Assembly (NCBI GenBank): GCA_011959205.1
Contig: BLLV01000047.1
Span: 1-55,090 of the forward strand
DNA: 55,090 bases
Source of the DNA: Bacteroidaceae bacterium
GTDB lineage: Bacteria > Bacteroidota > Bacteroidia > Bacteroidales > Bacteroidaceae
Direction: 5' to 3'
Part shown: positions 8,844-18,709 of the stretch, in pieces
How the letters are laid out: each line of letters opens with the position of its first letter
Numbering within the stretch: position 1 is the first letter of the stretch
Made by a program: the position numbers and the translations under genes
The notes under the pieces: model-generated
Seen by the model: only the letters and a program-made list of their open reading frames with translations
Database searches by the model: none
Told to the model about the DNA's origin: nothing

Positions 8844-11054
8844 TTATTTATCCACTTCCTCCAGATAAAGCACTCTACTTGAGTATTCGTTCTTTTGCGG
8901 CTTGTCCACATTATGATTGTAAGGTATTTCCAAACCGTTCGCCATCAAATAAGCACCGCTGAACACTTGTCCTTCAAAACTAAGCGGATATTTATCTATA
9001 CGGTTCAACTCACGGATACGATAACGGCTTTCAGGATTCAACCCCGCCATGACTACCCGTGGCAAGTGTTGGTTCATAAAGTGCTCCAGCTTCCACCAAT
9101 AGAATACCGCCTTGTCTTTTTCCGGCGAAACGTACATCAAGGAAGCTGCCCCCAACTTGTCGTAAGGAGAAAGCAAGCGGTATATGTCCCCCATCTGAAC
9201 CACCGGACGAATTTCCTTGTACCCGGCAATCGCTTTACGACACAGTTCTTTCTCATCATCCGTCATGTTCTTGGGTTGTATCTCCATGCCCAAACGTCCG
9301 CTCATCGCCACGTCAATACGATACTTCAACGGGATGGTACGGAAAGTCTGATGATTGGGTGCAGCACTGATATGTGATGCCATACCGATGGCTGGACAGA
9401 AATAGGAAGTGCCCCACTGCATATAGATGCGTTGCAATGCATCCGTATCGTCGCTTGTCCAAAACTCGTCAAAGTAAGGCAAAAGTCCATAATTGACACG
9501 TCCACCACCACTGGCACATGCCTGTATCGTCAGTTCGGGATATTTCATCCGGATTCGCTTGCAGACATTTTCCAGTCCACGATGATAAGCTATATATAAA
9601 TGGCTCTGTTCATCCTTGCCCAGATAGTTGGAACCGTGATTCAGGATAGACATATTGGCATCCCATTTGATGTAATCTATTTCGGGATAATTAGTCATCA
9701 GTTCGTCCACTACGTTGAACACGAAATCCTGTACCTGCGGATTACCCAGGTCGAGTACCACCTGAGTACCTCCCCGTCCCAGTACCAAGTCACGTTCCGG
9801 TGCTTTGATCACCCAATCCGGATGCTTTTCATACAATTCACTTTGAGTGTTCGCCATTTCCGGCTCTATCCAGATACCAAACCTGATACCCTGCCGCTTA
9901 GCCTCATCTATCAGCCCTCCAATACCCGAAGGCAGTTTCTCCTTATTCACCATCCAGTCGCCCAGCGAAGTGCGGTCGGTCTTGCGAGGATATTTGTCAC
10001 CAAACCAGCCGTCGTCCATCACAAAAAGTTCACCGCCCATAGAAGAAATATCCGCCATCATCTGCTTCATACCGCTTTCGTTGATTTTGAAATAGACACC
10101 TTCCCAACTGTTCAGCAGAATCTTTCGGAGCTTGTCGCCATTAGCTAGTTTATACGCCCTTGCCCAGCGATGAAAGTTACGACTACCACCACTCAGTCCT
10201 TCATCACTATAAGTCAATGCCAGTTCGGGAGTCTTGAATACCTCACCGCTTTTCAGATGATAAACGGAGTTGTCTTCGTTGATGCCTGCATAGAAATGAT
10301 GGTATTCGCTTTCATCTGTGTCAATGCGCAGTTTATAATTACCTCCGTAACAAAGGGCAGCACCAATCACACGTCCGCTATTCTCACGTGGCTGTCCGTC
10401 CAACGAGAACATCACTTCGGCGTGTGCCGTGTGCGAATTGCGCACTCCGTCCTTATTCTTTATCACCTTCATACCCGGTTCCAGCGGTTCCTGCACCAGA
10501 CGCGCCTCGTTTGCCCAAGCACCGTAGAGGCTGGACAGCCAGACATTGCCCTTACGAACAGGAAGATAGGCCGATGCAAACTGGTTCAGCTTCACGTTCT
10601 TTTTCTCCTTATGGCTGATTTCCGTCCACGCCTCAATGACGTCCACATCCTGATAGGCTTTATAGCAGAGTTTTACATAAAAAGGATATACTTTGTCTTT
10701 TAAAGATATAACTGTTAAATCTGCTTTTTCCTGATGAATAGTTTCCACGCCAATGACTTCCATTTGAAGCGTCATGTTTCCATCCTCATGCTGCACAGAC
10801 AAAGCAGACTCAGAAGGACAATTCAGTCCATAGACCGGATAAGCGGAAAAACTTCCGGACTCTGTACTAACAACAGCATGTACATCAGCATCAGTAAGTT
10901 TTCTACCATAGTACAAAAATTTCAATTCTCCTCCTTGCGGAGTGGAAAGCAATAAAGAGGTATGAGAAGTCGATATTAAGACTTCACTTTCTTGTGCAGA
11001 CAACGGGAAAACCACTCCCAATAGAAAAAGCAATAGCAAAAGTTGATTTTTCAT
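8844..11054 (-). CDS. GH36 alpha-galactosidase, PUL A
   Basis: The 736-aa protein starts with a signal peptide (MKNQLLLLLFLLGVVFPLSAQ). It has the GH36 layout: N-terminal beta-supersandwich (about 25-330), TIM barrel and C-terminal sheet. Signature motifs are LLNSWEGVYF, FVMDDGWFG, the nucleophile motif DYIKWDANMS (Asp about 464), CASGGGR and the acid/base motif WTSDDTDA (Asp about 535). It should remove alpha-linked galactose, probably in the periplasm; some relatives also take beta-L-arabinopyranose or GalNAc. It has its own terminator (8753-8805) and follows another (11088-11128). No clear promoter is seen in the 84-nt gap, so expression may depend on read-through. Confidence 0.9.
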   Translation of the reverse strand: MKNQLLLLLFLLGVVFPLSAQESEVLISTSHTSLLLSTPQGGELKFLYYGRKLTDADVHAVVSTESGSFSAYPVYGLNCPSESALSVQHEDGNMTLQMEVIGVETIHQEKADLTVISLKDKVYPFYVKLCYKAYQDVDVIEAWTEISHKEKKNVKLNQFASAYLPVRKGNVWLSSLYGAWANEARLVQEPLEPGMKVIKNKDGVRNSHTAHAEVMFSLDGQPRENSGRVIGAALCYGGNYKLRIDTDESEYHHFYAGINEDNSVYHLKSGEVFKTPELALTYSDEGLSGGSRNFHRWARAYKLANGDKLRKILLNSWEGVYFKINESGMKQMMADISSMGGELFVMDDGWFGDKYPRKTDRTSLGDWMVNKEKLPSGIGGLIDEAKRQGIRFGIWIEPEMANTQSELYEKHPDWVIKAPERDLVLGRGGTQVVLDLGNPQVQDFVFNVVDELMTNYPEIDYIKWDANMSILNHGSNYLGKDEQSHLYIAYHRGLENVCKRIRMKYPELTIQACASGGGRVNYGLLPYFDEFWTSDDTDALQRIYMQWGTSYFCPAIGMASHISAAPNHQTFRTIPLKYRIDVAMSGRLGMEIQPKNMTDDEKELCRKAIAGYKEIRPVVQMGDIYRLLSPYDKLGAASLMYVSPEKDKAVFYWWKLEHFMNQHLPRVVMAGLNPESRYRIRELNRIDKYPLSFEGQVFSGAYLMANGLEIPYNHNVDKPQKNEYSSRVLYLEEVDK

Positions 11055-11087
11055 ATTTATATTTATTATAATTCACAATAGCCTAAA

Positions 11088-11128
11088 AAAACAGCTATGA
11101 AGAATACTTTTATTTTCATAGCTGTTTT
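11088..11128 (-). terminator. Intrinsic terminator after GH97
   Basis: A perfect 14-bp hairpin with arms 11088-11101 and 11115-11128 (core ACAGCTATGAA) lies directly between the GH97 stop (11139) and the GH36 start. Minus-strand transcription runs into U-rich sequence after it. It could attenuate GH36 relative to GH97. Confidence 0.75.
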
Positions 11129-11138
11129 GTATAAGATC

Positions 11139-13091
11139 TTATTTTACCGGAGTAAAAACTCCGACATAACCACCACCGGAAACCATCTTTATTGACAAAG
11201 ACTTCCCAGCAACGAAACGCACCTTCTTTTTCGATACTTCTGTCGGCTTTTTATCAGCATTCTTTGCATCAGCCCAATACTCAAACTCGTACTCGCCTGC
11301 TGGCAAAAAAGAAGTCTCGATTTCCACAACACGCTTCATGCAATTATTCATTGCACCTATAAACCACTGTTTGCCCGAACGCTTGGTCATCACAATATAT
11401 TCTCCCGGATAGCCATCAAGGAAACGAGTGTCATCCCATACAGTTGGCACTATTTTCAGAAAATCAGCCCCCGGCTGACCTAGAACATATTTAGGATGTT
11501 CGCACATAACCGTTAACGGGCTATCATAAATCACAAACTTAGAAAGCTCGGCACATCGTGAATTGGGCACCGTAGTTGGATTCTTCGGTTTGAACCCTTC
11601 CATAGGTACATTTAGAAAACCTCCGGGCGTATAATCCATCGGACCGGCCAACATACGTGTGAAAGCTAATGTAACATTGTGTTCCGGTGTCACTCTTTTA
11701 GAAAACTTAGAATATTCTCCCCCCATAACACCTTCACGGGTCAGCAGATTGGGATAAGTACGCCCAATGCCGTCTGGCTTGTATGCACCATGAAAATTCA
11801 CCATAAGCTTATGCTTTGCCGCTTCCTTTATGATACGATGATACCAATTCACCATTTCTTGGTCGTCGCGATCCATAAAGTCTATCTTTATACCGGCTAT
11901 TCCCCACTTTTCATACAAGGCGAATGCTTCTTTGTAACTATCATTTTTGTTCACGTCCGTACAATAGAGCCATAGCCAGCAACGCACGTTTTTAGAACGG
12001 GCATACTCCAATATCTCCGGCATATTCAACTGAGGTGCAGGTTTGGTGATGTCTGCATGAGCCTTGTTGTAAGGACCGTACCATTGCCAATCTATCAACA
12101 TATACGGCCAACCCTGCTCCGCTGCAAAATCAATATATTCCTTTATTACATCCATTTCCATCTTTACCTCACCGCTCCACCAATGATCCCAAGCACACAT
12201 GCCCGGTTTTATCCAAGATGTATCTTCAATGGCGCAAGGAGGATTCAAACCATGAATAAGCTCTGTTTCGATGAACCTTCCAGGATGATCTCCTACCAGA
12301 ATAACACGCCAAGGCGTAGCCATTTTCTCAAAGAAGCGAGCTTTCACTCCATCTTCCTTCTCTCCGGGCAATGGAGAAAGTCTGGTAGCCAATAGTTGAT
12401 TTTTTTCCTGCGCACTGTTACCTTTTCCTATGTAAAATCCAGGATAATCATCAATGCAAGCTTCGGTGATAGCCACATAGTTTTGTTTGTCCACCTCCAC
12501 CAAGAAAGGAAGACCTGCCACAGTGTCTGCAGGCAGATAGTTCAGCCTAGTCTTCACGAACTCCGATTCCTGGCTGGAAGTATAATTTCGTTTGTACTTC
12601 GCTGCCCATCCGGTTGCATCCGCCGGTAATGAGAACCCTGTCAATTCTTTAGTAATCTGTCGGTTTCCAATTTTTCTTCCACCATACAGTTGATAACGGA
12701 AAGCCACCCCTTCATCATATACGCGAACCACAAAATCCATCCGACGACGATCCCCCTCCTTCTCTTCCAAGTTAAAAGTCATTTCATTCCAATGCAACTG
12801 AACTTTCTCATGTTTATTCTTCACTACCGGAATCCAAGATTCAGATCTAGCTTCAGCTTGAGGAACATTCAGTAATGCAAAATTGCCTTGCATCGGTTTT
12901 TCATCCTTGAACTCAAAGCCAAGTGGTGAATCAGCCACCAAGACTTTATCCTTGTAAACAACTGAATAACTCAATGTTTTCTCATTGCGTACTTCCATTT
13001 GTATTCTATCGTCCGGTGAAGATATCTGAAAGTGCTGTGCCGACACCCCCGTTGCCAACAACAAACTGAAAAATAAAATAACTCTCCTCAT
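11139..13091 (-). CDS. GH97 retaining-type alpha-glycosidase, PUL A
   Basis: A 650-aa SusB-like protein. The start at 13091 (MRRVILFFSLLLATGVSAQ) is preferred over the in-frame ATG at 13127 because it gives a signal peptide and lies just behind a promoter-like sequence (13114-13145). Domains are an N-terminal sandwich, a TIM barrel and a C-terminal sheet ending GGYVGVF. The barrel has IKIDFMDRDDQ (Asp about 404), the nucleophile position of retaining GH97 enzymes such as alpha-galactosidases, then RTYPNLLTREGVMGGEY with the acid/base Glu. An alpha-galactosidase-like or beta-L-arabinopyranosidase-like activity is therefore favoured over inverting alpha-glucosidase. A remnant of another GH97 copy lies immediately upstream (13128-13244). 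Confidence 0.88.
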   Translation of the reverse strand: MRRVILFFSLLLATGVSAQHFQISSPDDRIQMEVRNEKTLSYSVVYKDKVLVADSPLGFEFKDEKPMQGNFALLNVPQAEARSESWIPVVKNKHEKVQLHWNEMTFNLEEKEGDRRRMDFVVRVYDEGVAFRYQLYGGRKIGNRQITKELTGFSLPADATGWAAKYKRNYTSSQESEFVKTRLNYLPADTVAGLPFLVEVDKQNYVAITEACIDDYPGFYIGKGNSAQEKNQLLATRLSPLPGEKEDGVKARFFEKMATPWRVILVGDHPGRFIETELIHGLNPPCAIEDTSWIKPGMCAWDHWWSGEVKMEMDVIKEYIDFAAEQGWPYMLIDWQWYGPYNKAHADITKPAPQLNMPEILEYARSKNVRCWLWLYCTDVNKNDSYKEAFALYEKWGIAGIKIDFMDRDDQEMVNWYHRIIKEAAKHKLMVNFHGAYKPDGIGRTYPNLLTREGVMGGEYSKFSKRVTPEHNVTLAFTRMLAGPMDYTPGGFLNVPMEGFKPKNPTTVPNSRCAELSKFVIYDSPLTVMCEHPKYVLGQPGADFLKIVPTVWDDTRFLDGYPGEYIVMTKRSGKQWFIGAMNNCMKRVVEIETSFLPAGEYEFEYWADAKNADKKPTEVSKKKVRFVAGKSLSIKMVSGGGYVGVFTPVK

Positions 13092-13113
13092 ATCAATCAA
13101 CTTAAATTTTCTA

Positions 13114-13145
13114 TAAAGATAACACAATTAATCAAACGGAGCAAA
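13114..13145 (-). promoter_or_regulatory. Promoter-like sequence for GH97 inside a GH97 remnant
   Basis: The minus strand reads TTTG (13142-13145), 20 nt, then TATCTTTA (13114-13121), one mismatch in the -7 element. It lies after the SusD terminator and before the preferred GH97 start. The -33 part falls inside the leftover coding sequence of the earlier GH97 copy. Confidence 0.4.
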
Positions 13146-13244
13146 AACGCCCATATATCCGCCACTTGTCGCTTTTTTTACAGTAAGAGGTTTACCAGCT
13201 GTCATTTCAGAATGTTCATTTTTACAGTAAATGAAGCTAGCACT
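13128..13244 (-). pseudogene. 3'-end remnant of a second GH97 gene
   Basis: The minus strand encodes 38 residues ending in MTAGKPLTVKKATSGG then YMGVFAPFD and a stop (13128-13130). This parallels the C-terminus of the neighbouring GH97 (VAGKSLSIKMVSGGGYVGVF). An in-frame stop closes it upstream at 13248-13250. It has no start and is too short to be a domain. The simplest reading is a decayed tandem GH97 duplicate whose body was deleted. Confidence 0.75.
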
Positions 13245-13310
13245 CTGTCACTAGAATATAATTGCCTACCACTCATTTCAAAAGTAAAATATTACTATTG
13301 CAGCACAAAA

Positions 13311-13341
13311 GAAGAACATAGCCACTGCGGCCATGTTCTTC
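13311..13341 (-). terminator. Intrinsic terminator after SusCD (PUL A)
   Basis: A 13-bp hairpin with one mismatch (GAAGAACATAGCC, 13311-13323, against 13329-13341) and a 5-nt loop is followed on the minus strand by TTTTGTG. It is 12 nt after the SusD stop. It would keep most SusC/SusD transcripts apart from the downstream enzymes. Confidence 0.75.
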
Positions 13342-13352
13342 CCTTACCAGCA

Positions 13353-15293
13353 TTAATATCCAGGATTCTGTAATAAAGCAGGATTCAATTGAATCTGTGC
13401 TAAAGGCAAAGGATAGAGATAATGCTTACGTTGCATATTAAATTGGGATTTACTATTAATGATCAATGCCTGAGACCCATCATCCAATGTTTCATAACCG
13501 TAAATAGCCACCCCATCCCATATTTTTTCCACTTTTCCTGCTACCTCATAACCAAAACCGGCAAACTCTGTATCATTTCCATCCGGATTCTTTACTACAA
13601 TTCCTGACCGGTCAGCATTTAAAGCTTCTTCTGCAATACCCCAACGAAGCAAGTCTGTCGGGCGAAGATTCTCATTACGTAGTTCTACCGCCCTTTCATT
13701 ACGAATCAAATCCAACATGGTCAGATTTCCAAACTTACCTGTATTTACTTGGTAATTAGCATTCGCTTGTGCAACAGAAGCATTACTGATACGAGCCGAA
13801 CCACCACGATCATGTAAAAGATTGATTGATTTATCTAAATCAGAATCAGAAATCCGCCCATCTCCCAATTCACATTTAGCTTCTGCATAAATCAAGTATA
13901 CTTCTGCCAAACGGAGCACCGGATAATTATAACCTTCATCCGTATCTTTATAATCTTTTCGTTCCGAACACATTTTACGGTTTTGGAAACCAGTTTGTCC
14001 TGAATTTTGTACTAGAGGATAATATACCGAACATCCTGAAGGAAAATCAAAAGTGGTCACATAGTTAGCCTTAAGATAAAGACTCTTATCAGCCCCATTC
14101 GCTCCCATCCAATAATAAGTAGTTCCCGGTATTTTAATACAAGAAGTAAAACGAGTATCCCGACAGGTATAAATATCAGTCATCTTGTTATATCCTTTAT
14201 AATCCTTAGAATAGAAATAAGGCAAGCCATCTGTTACGCAAGGAAACATATTTACCATTTTAATCGTAACAGCTCCTGTATTATTATTGTCACCACCTGT
14301 AGCCTTGGTTATATTTTTACCAATGCGTTTACTTGTATGGTTATAAGCGATCTGAAGAATAAACTCATGATTTTTATCTTTAGTAAATCCCATAGGATTC
14401 GTGTTTTCATCTTCCAGATTAAACAAATAATTATAGGCTATACCCTCATATATAGTTCCTTCCGCATTCCACAATTGATATTTACCAGAAGACATTACAG
14501 CATCCGCTAATGAAGCCGCTTCTGTTAACATACTTTGTATATCAGGATATCCCACGGGCTTATCGCTACCTGCTCCTGAAGTAGTTCCATCACCATCCGT
14601 AGTAGTTCCCACATACTTCTCCCACGTAGCCTCAAACAACAGCGTACGTGCTTTGAACGCTTGCGCTCCTTGTTTGCTTATTTTTCCATCATAAGCCGAT
14701 TCGTCCGGCAAATATTGAATAGCATAATCCAAATCATCAAAAATTTGTTTAGCTACTTCATAACGTGAATTACGTGGAGCATACAATTCTCCAGAAGTTG
14801 AAGTAAGCCCCTTTGTTATGACAGGTACACCTCCAAAACGCTGTAACAACCAAAAATATTGATATGCACGGAAGAAACGAGCTACAGCCAACGAAGCGTT
14901 GATGCTCCCTGTACCAGTATACTCCTCTCCTTTTTCTATAACCACATTACATTTCCGTATCTTCGCATAACACAGAGACCAATAAGTATCATTTGTGGAA
15001 GGTGCTAATATACCTTGGGCAACAGGATTTATTCCAGCTAAAATATCAGAGTTCACATCAAGCATATCATAATATGAACTGGTATACTTAGTACCATTGA
15101 CCGTTTCAGACACATCACCAAAACCATAAAAACTATATGTACTATTGGCTGCCGCCTCAAATTCTTCAGGAGTTTTATAGAAATTGGCTTCGGTTTGCTG
15201 GTCTGTGGGATTCAAATCCAAAAAATAATCCGAACAAGAAGCCATTCCCATAGCTATAGCAATTGCACTTGCTGCAAATAAAATCTTTTTCAT
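13353..15293 (-). CDS. SusD-like glycan-binding lipoprotein, PUL A
   Basis: The 646-aa protein has a lipoprotein signal (MKKILFAASAIAIAMGMASC, lipobox ASC) and the SusD start DYFLDLNPTDQQTEANFYKT. The family's TPR-rich body follows, with the late motif RNERAVELRNENLRPTDLLR and the terminal HYLYPLPLAQIQLNPALLQN. It would cap the partner SusC at the outer membrane and bind the glycan. It lies 25 nt downstream of SusC, the canonical pairing. No surface glycan-binding protein (SusE/F-like) follows it; a terminator does. Confidence 0.95.
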   Translation of the reverse strand: MKKILFAASAIAIAMGMASCSDYFLDLNPTDQQTEANFYKTPEEFEAAANSTYSFYGFGDVSETVNGTKYTSSYYDMLDVNSDILAGINPVAQGILAPSTNDTYWSLCYAKIRKCNVVIEKGEEYTGTGSINASLAVARFFRAYQYFWLLQRFGGVPVITKGLTSTSGELYAPRNSRYEVAKQIFDDLDYAIQYLPDESAYDGKISKQGAQAFKARTLLFEATWEKYVGTTTDGDGTTSGAGSDKPVGYPDIQSMLTEAASLADAVMSSGKYQLWNAEGTIYEGIAYNYLFNLEDENTNPMGFTKDKNHEFILQIAYNHTSKRIGKNITKATGGDNNNTGAVTIKMVNMFPCVTDGLPYFYSKDYKGYNKMTDIYTCRDTRFTSCIKIPGTTYYWMGANGADKSLYLKANYVTTFDFPSGCSVYYPLVQNSGQTGFQNRKMCSERKDYKDTDEGYNYPVLRLAEVYLIYAEAKCELGDGRISDSDLDKSINLLHDRGGSARISNASVAQANANYQVNTGKFGNLTMLDLIRNERAVELRNENLRPTDLLRWGIAEEALNADRSGIVVKNPDGNDTEFAGFGYEVAGKVEKIWDGVAIYGYETLDDGSQALIINSKSQFNMQRKHYLYPLPLAQIQLNPALLQNPGY

Positions 15294-15318
15294 ATTTTTC
15301 TTTTTTTAAATTCATTTA

Positions 15319-18300
15319 TTAAAATGTCAAATCAACACCAATTGTCCAGCTACGGCTGAAAGGAAGACTAGTTCTAGTATTAGAAGCCGTATACCCTTTT
15401 TCCGGATCAAATCCATCAGATAATCCTGTTATCTCCGCTATATTATCACCTGAGAAATAAAATCTTAATTTCTCTATTTTCCATTTATCAGTGATAGTGG
15501 AGGGAATGGTATAACCAACAGTAACATTTTTCAGACGAGCATACCATGCGTTTTGAACAGAAGCGTCATTATTGTCCACATTCCATTTATTTTTTCCACC
15601 CTGTAAAGAAAGACGGGCATACTCAGCATTTTGATTATCCCAAGTCCATGTATCCAGTTGAGTTGTCAAAATATTGTTGTAGTTAGCGTAAAAAGCACAA
15701 GTGTTTAAACCACCTTCACGCAAGAAATAACGTTGACCTACTCCTTGTACAAATAAAGAAAAATCAATATTCTTCCACTTAGCACCGGCATTAAGCCCAA
15801 AGGTAAAATGAGGATCAATATCACCATAATGATACACATCACCAGCTCCAGTATTTCCTTTTCCACCAGTAGTATCATTAGCCGGATCAAGAAGAAGGAT
15901 TTTTTTACGATCACCAGGGCGAAGATGTGTATTTGTACTAGTTTGTGCTACACCTGACAAGGCACTGTTCCCTTTATACTGTTCATAATATTTTTCAATT
16001 TCTTCATACGAAGCAAAAAAGCCTTCAGTTTTATATACGAACAATGAATTCAAAGGATAGCCTTCACGTACTTTCACCAAACCTGCTGTCCATCTGTCGG
16101 TTCCCGCATAGTCAAGCACCATAGAACGAGAATCTGCCAAAGAAGCATTTACCCAATAGTTTACATCACCTGCACGATCGTTCCAACCCAATGCTACCTC
16201 CCAACCTCTAACCCGAAGCTTAGCATCATTGGTTGCAGCCGGATTTGTTCCCAACACATCCGGATAATTTAAAGAAACTAACATATTATTGTTCTTCTTC
16301 TGATACCAATCAAAGCTACCGGTCAAACGATTGCCTAATAAAGCGAAATCAACACCGATATTAAGATTCTCTAATTTCTCCCATGTACGTGTATAATCTG
16401 TTAGTTTGGAAAGCCATGCACTTTGAACAAGTCCGGTATTGAAATAAGTAGTACCCAAAGCAATACTTGACAAATAGTCATAATTGCCTAATCCACTCAC
16501 TGCACCACCGGTAATGCCAAAAGAAGCACGCAGTTTTAAATTATCCAGCCATTTCAAATTATCTTTTATAAAGCTTTCTTCCGAAATTCTCCAGCCGATA
16601 CTGGCAGCACCAAAATTACACCAACGATAATCAGGATGAAATTTAGAAGTCCCGTCACGACGCCCCAATGCTTCAATCATATACTTTCCCACATAATCAT
16701 AATTCAACCGTGCCAAATACGAAACATATCCTTGCTCATTAGATCCTCCCTCTATAGTTTGATGAGAAGCTTCTGCCGACCCAGTGTTCAAATCATGTAA
16801 ACCATCATACAATAATTCCGTACGTTTTGCCTTTACATTCTTATAAGTTCTTTTCTCCGCGTTCGCTCCTACCATGACAGCTACATTATGTACTTCTCCG
16901 AACGTATGATTATAATCCAACTGAATAGAATAATTCTCATAGAAAGTACGTTGACTACGTTCCTGTACATAGCTGGAGGTCCCTGGATTAACAGCATTCA
17001 GTTTTTCCTCTATATCATATCCGGTTTCTGCCGTACCTCCCACCACATAAGGAGCCCCTACATAATAGGTTGTCTTATATTCCGTCTGAATATTATTATT
17101 TTTAATAAAAGACATAGCCCCTGTAGCCTTTAAATCTTTAGTAAGTTGAGCTGTCAAAGTATTAGAATAACGAAATGTTTCAAACTCCTGTTGGTTTCGT
17201 CCACCAGCCTGCATTGCCGACAACGGAGAACGACCTATCATATATAAATCATAATAATTACCTGAAGGAGTATAAGGAGCTGCTATAGGAGCATCATACA
17301 TACCAGAATTATTACCATCAAGTCCATCAATCGGCCCATCCGTATAGCGATTACTATATGACATATTAATATTAAATGTCAACCATTTAGTTAAATCATA
17401 ATCAGCATTCAAACGAGCGTTATACTTCTTAGCTCCATCATCCGTAGCAGTAATCACAGAACGGTCATTAGCATAACCTAATGATGCCATCCACCGAGCT
17501 TTTTCACTAGATCCCTGAACATTGACATTATGTTGTGTACTCCAAGTTGTTCCATAAATTAAATCCAACCAGTTATTAGACTCATAATAATGCATCTGAC
17601 TATTGGCATCTACATAAGTAAAGGGATCTCCAATCGCCATTTTATCTAAAACCAGCAAATTTGTATCATCAAAACTAACTCCTGCATGTGGTGTTTTTCC
17701 ACCTGATACTAAGATATTATTCCACAGTTGCCCATTTGTATAACGCTGTGTGATTACCTCCCCTCCTTTACCATCGGATTCTACATAATCCTGATAAGAA
17801 GCTTCCGCCATAGCTGAAGCCCAATCTCTCATACCTGCCAAAGGTAACATATTAGCAGGTGTATTAGCTGTTACCATACCATTATAAGATACTTTCAGTT
17901 TATCACCTTTTTTGCCTTTTTTAGTCGTCACTAACACAACACCACCTGCTGCACGTGCTCCATAAATAGCTGCTGAAGCATCTTTCAAAACAGAAACACT
18001 TTCAATATCATTCGGATTCAATGAACTAAATTCAGTATTGCTAATAGCCGGAACTCCATCAATAATAATTAACGGTTCCACTTTATTGGTAGAAGAAGCA
18101 CCACGAATCTGAATAGCCATATCCTCATTTCCTGGACGAGCAGAAGTTCGTGTAATAGTCAGACCCGGCACTTGTCCCTGTAAACCAATCGCTGTATTAG
18201 ACACTGGGCGGCTTTCCAAAATGTCTCCACTTACCGAAGCTACCGCACCAGTAAGAGTAGCCTTTTTCTGTGTACCATAACCTACCACAACCACTTCGTC

Positions 18301-18666
18301 CAATACTTCCGTATCTTCCTTTAAAATAATCTTCATAAGGTTCTTTTCATTTACTGGAACTTCCTGTGTTTTATAACCGATATAAGACACTACCAAAATA
18401 CCTTTTGAAGCATTGTTCAATGTAAAGTTACCATCAAAATCAGTAATCGTACCATTGGTAGTACCTTTTACCAACACACTGGCACCAATAATGGGTTCCC
18501 CATTGGCATCTACTACTTGACCTTTCACCGTACCAGTCTGCATAGCAGTCTGCACCTCATTCACTTCTGCAAATACAGCCTGCGGGCTACCTGCCAACAA
18601 GGCAGAAGCCATCACCGTAGAAAACAAGATTCTTCTCGATGAAAATTTAAAGAATTCGTTTTTCAT
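15319..18666 (-). CDS. SusC-like TonB-dependent glycan transporter, PUL A
   Basis: An outer-membrane importer of about 1115 aa. I use 18666 (MKNEFFKFSSRRILFSTVMA) because it gives a proper signal peptide; the longer frame to 18744 would overlap the sigma gene. Order: signal peptide, carboxypeptidase-regulatory-like domain (VKGQVVDANGEPIIGASV), TonB box/plug region (EVLDEVVVVGYGTQKK, then LTGAVASVSGDIL), then a long barrel ending TIGVDLTF. There is no N-terminal STN domain, so it is not built like the transducing SusC proteins that signal to anti-sigma factors, although an ECF sigma gene sits 43 nt upstream. It works with the SusD encoded just downstream. Confidence 0.95.
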   Translation of the reverse strand: MKNEFFKFSSRRILFSTVMASALLAGSPQAVFAEVNEVQTAMQTGTVKGQVVDANGEPIIGASVLVKGTTNGTITDFDGNFTLNNASKGILVVSYIGYKTQEVPVNEKNLMKIILKEDTEVLDEVVVVGYGTQKKATLTGAVASVSGDILESRPVSNTAIGLQGQVPGLTITRTSARPGNEDMAIQIRGASSTNKVEPLIIIDGVPAISNTEFSSLNPNDIESVSVLKDASAAIYGARAAGGVVLVTTKKGKKGDKLKVSYNGMVTANTPANMLPLAGMRDWASAMAEASYQDYVESDGKGGEVITQRYTNGQLWNNILVSGGKTPHAGVSFDDTNLLVLDKMAIGDPFTYVDANSQMHYYESNNWLDLIYGTTWSTQHNVNVQGSSEKARWMASLGYANDRSVITATDDGAKKYNARLNADYDLTKWLTFNINMSYSNRYTDGPIDGLDGNNSGMYDAPIAAPYTPSGNYYDLYMIGRSPLSAMQAGGRNQQEFETFRYSNTLTAQLTKDLKATGAMSFIKNNNIQTEYKTTYYVGAPYVVGGTAETGYDIEEKLNAVNPGTSSYVQERSQRTFYENYSIQLDYNHTFGEVHNVAVMVGANAEKRTYKNVKAKRTELLYDGLHDLNTGSAEASHQTIEGGSNEQGYVSYLARLNYDYVGKYMIEALGRRDGTSKFHPDYRWCNFGAASIGWRISEESFIKDNLKWLDNLKLRASFGITGGAVSGLGNYDYLSSIALGTTYFNTGLVQSAWLSKLTDYTRTWEKLENLNIGVDFALLGNRLTGSFDWYQKKNNNMLVSLNYPDVLGTNPAATNDAKLRVRGWEVALGWNDRAGDVNYWVNASLADSRSMVLDYAGTDRWTAGLVKVREGYPLNSLFVYKTEGFFASYEEIEKYYEQYKGNSALSGVAQTSTNTHLRPGDRKKILLLDPANDTTGGKGNTGAGDVYHYGDIDPHFTFGLNAGAKWKNIDFSLFVQGVGQRYFLREGGLNTCAFYANYNNILTTQLDTWTWDNQNAEYARLSLQGGKNKWNVDNNDASVQNAWYARLKNVTVGYTIPSTITDKWKIEKLRFYFSGDNIAEITGLSDGFDPEKGYTASNTRTSLPFSRSWTIGVDLTF

Positions 18667-18709
18667 AAACTTGAAATTTAATATTAACAATTTTATTGTT
18701 GTTTGATTA

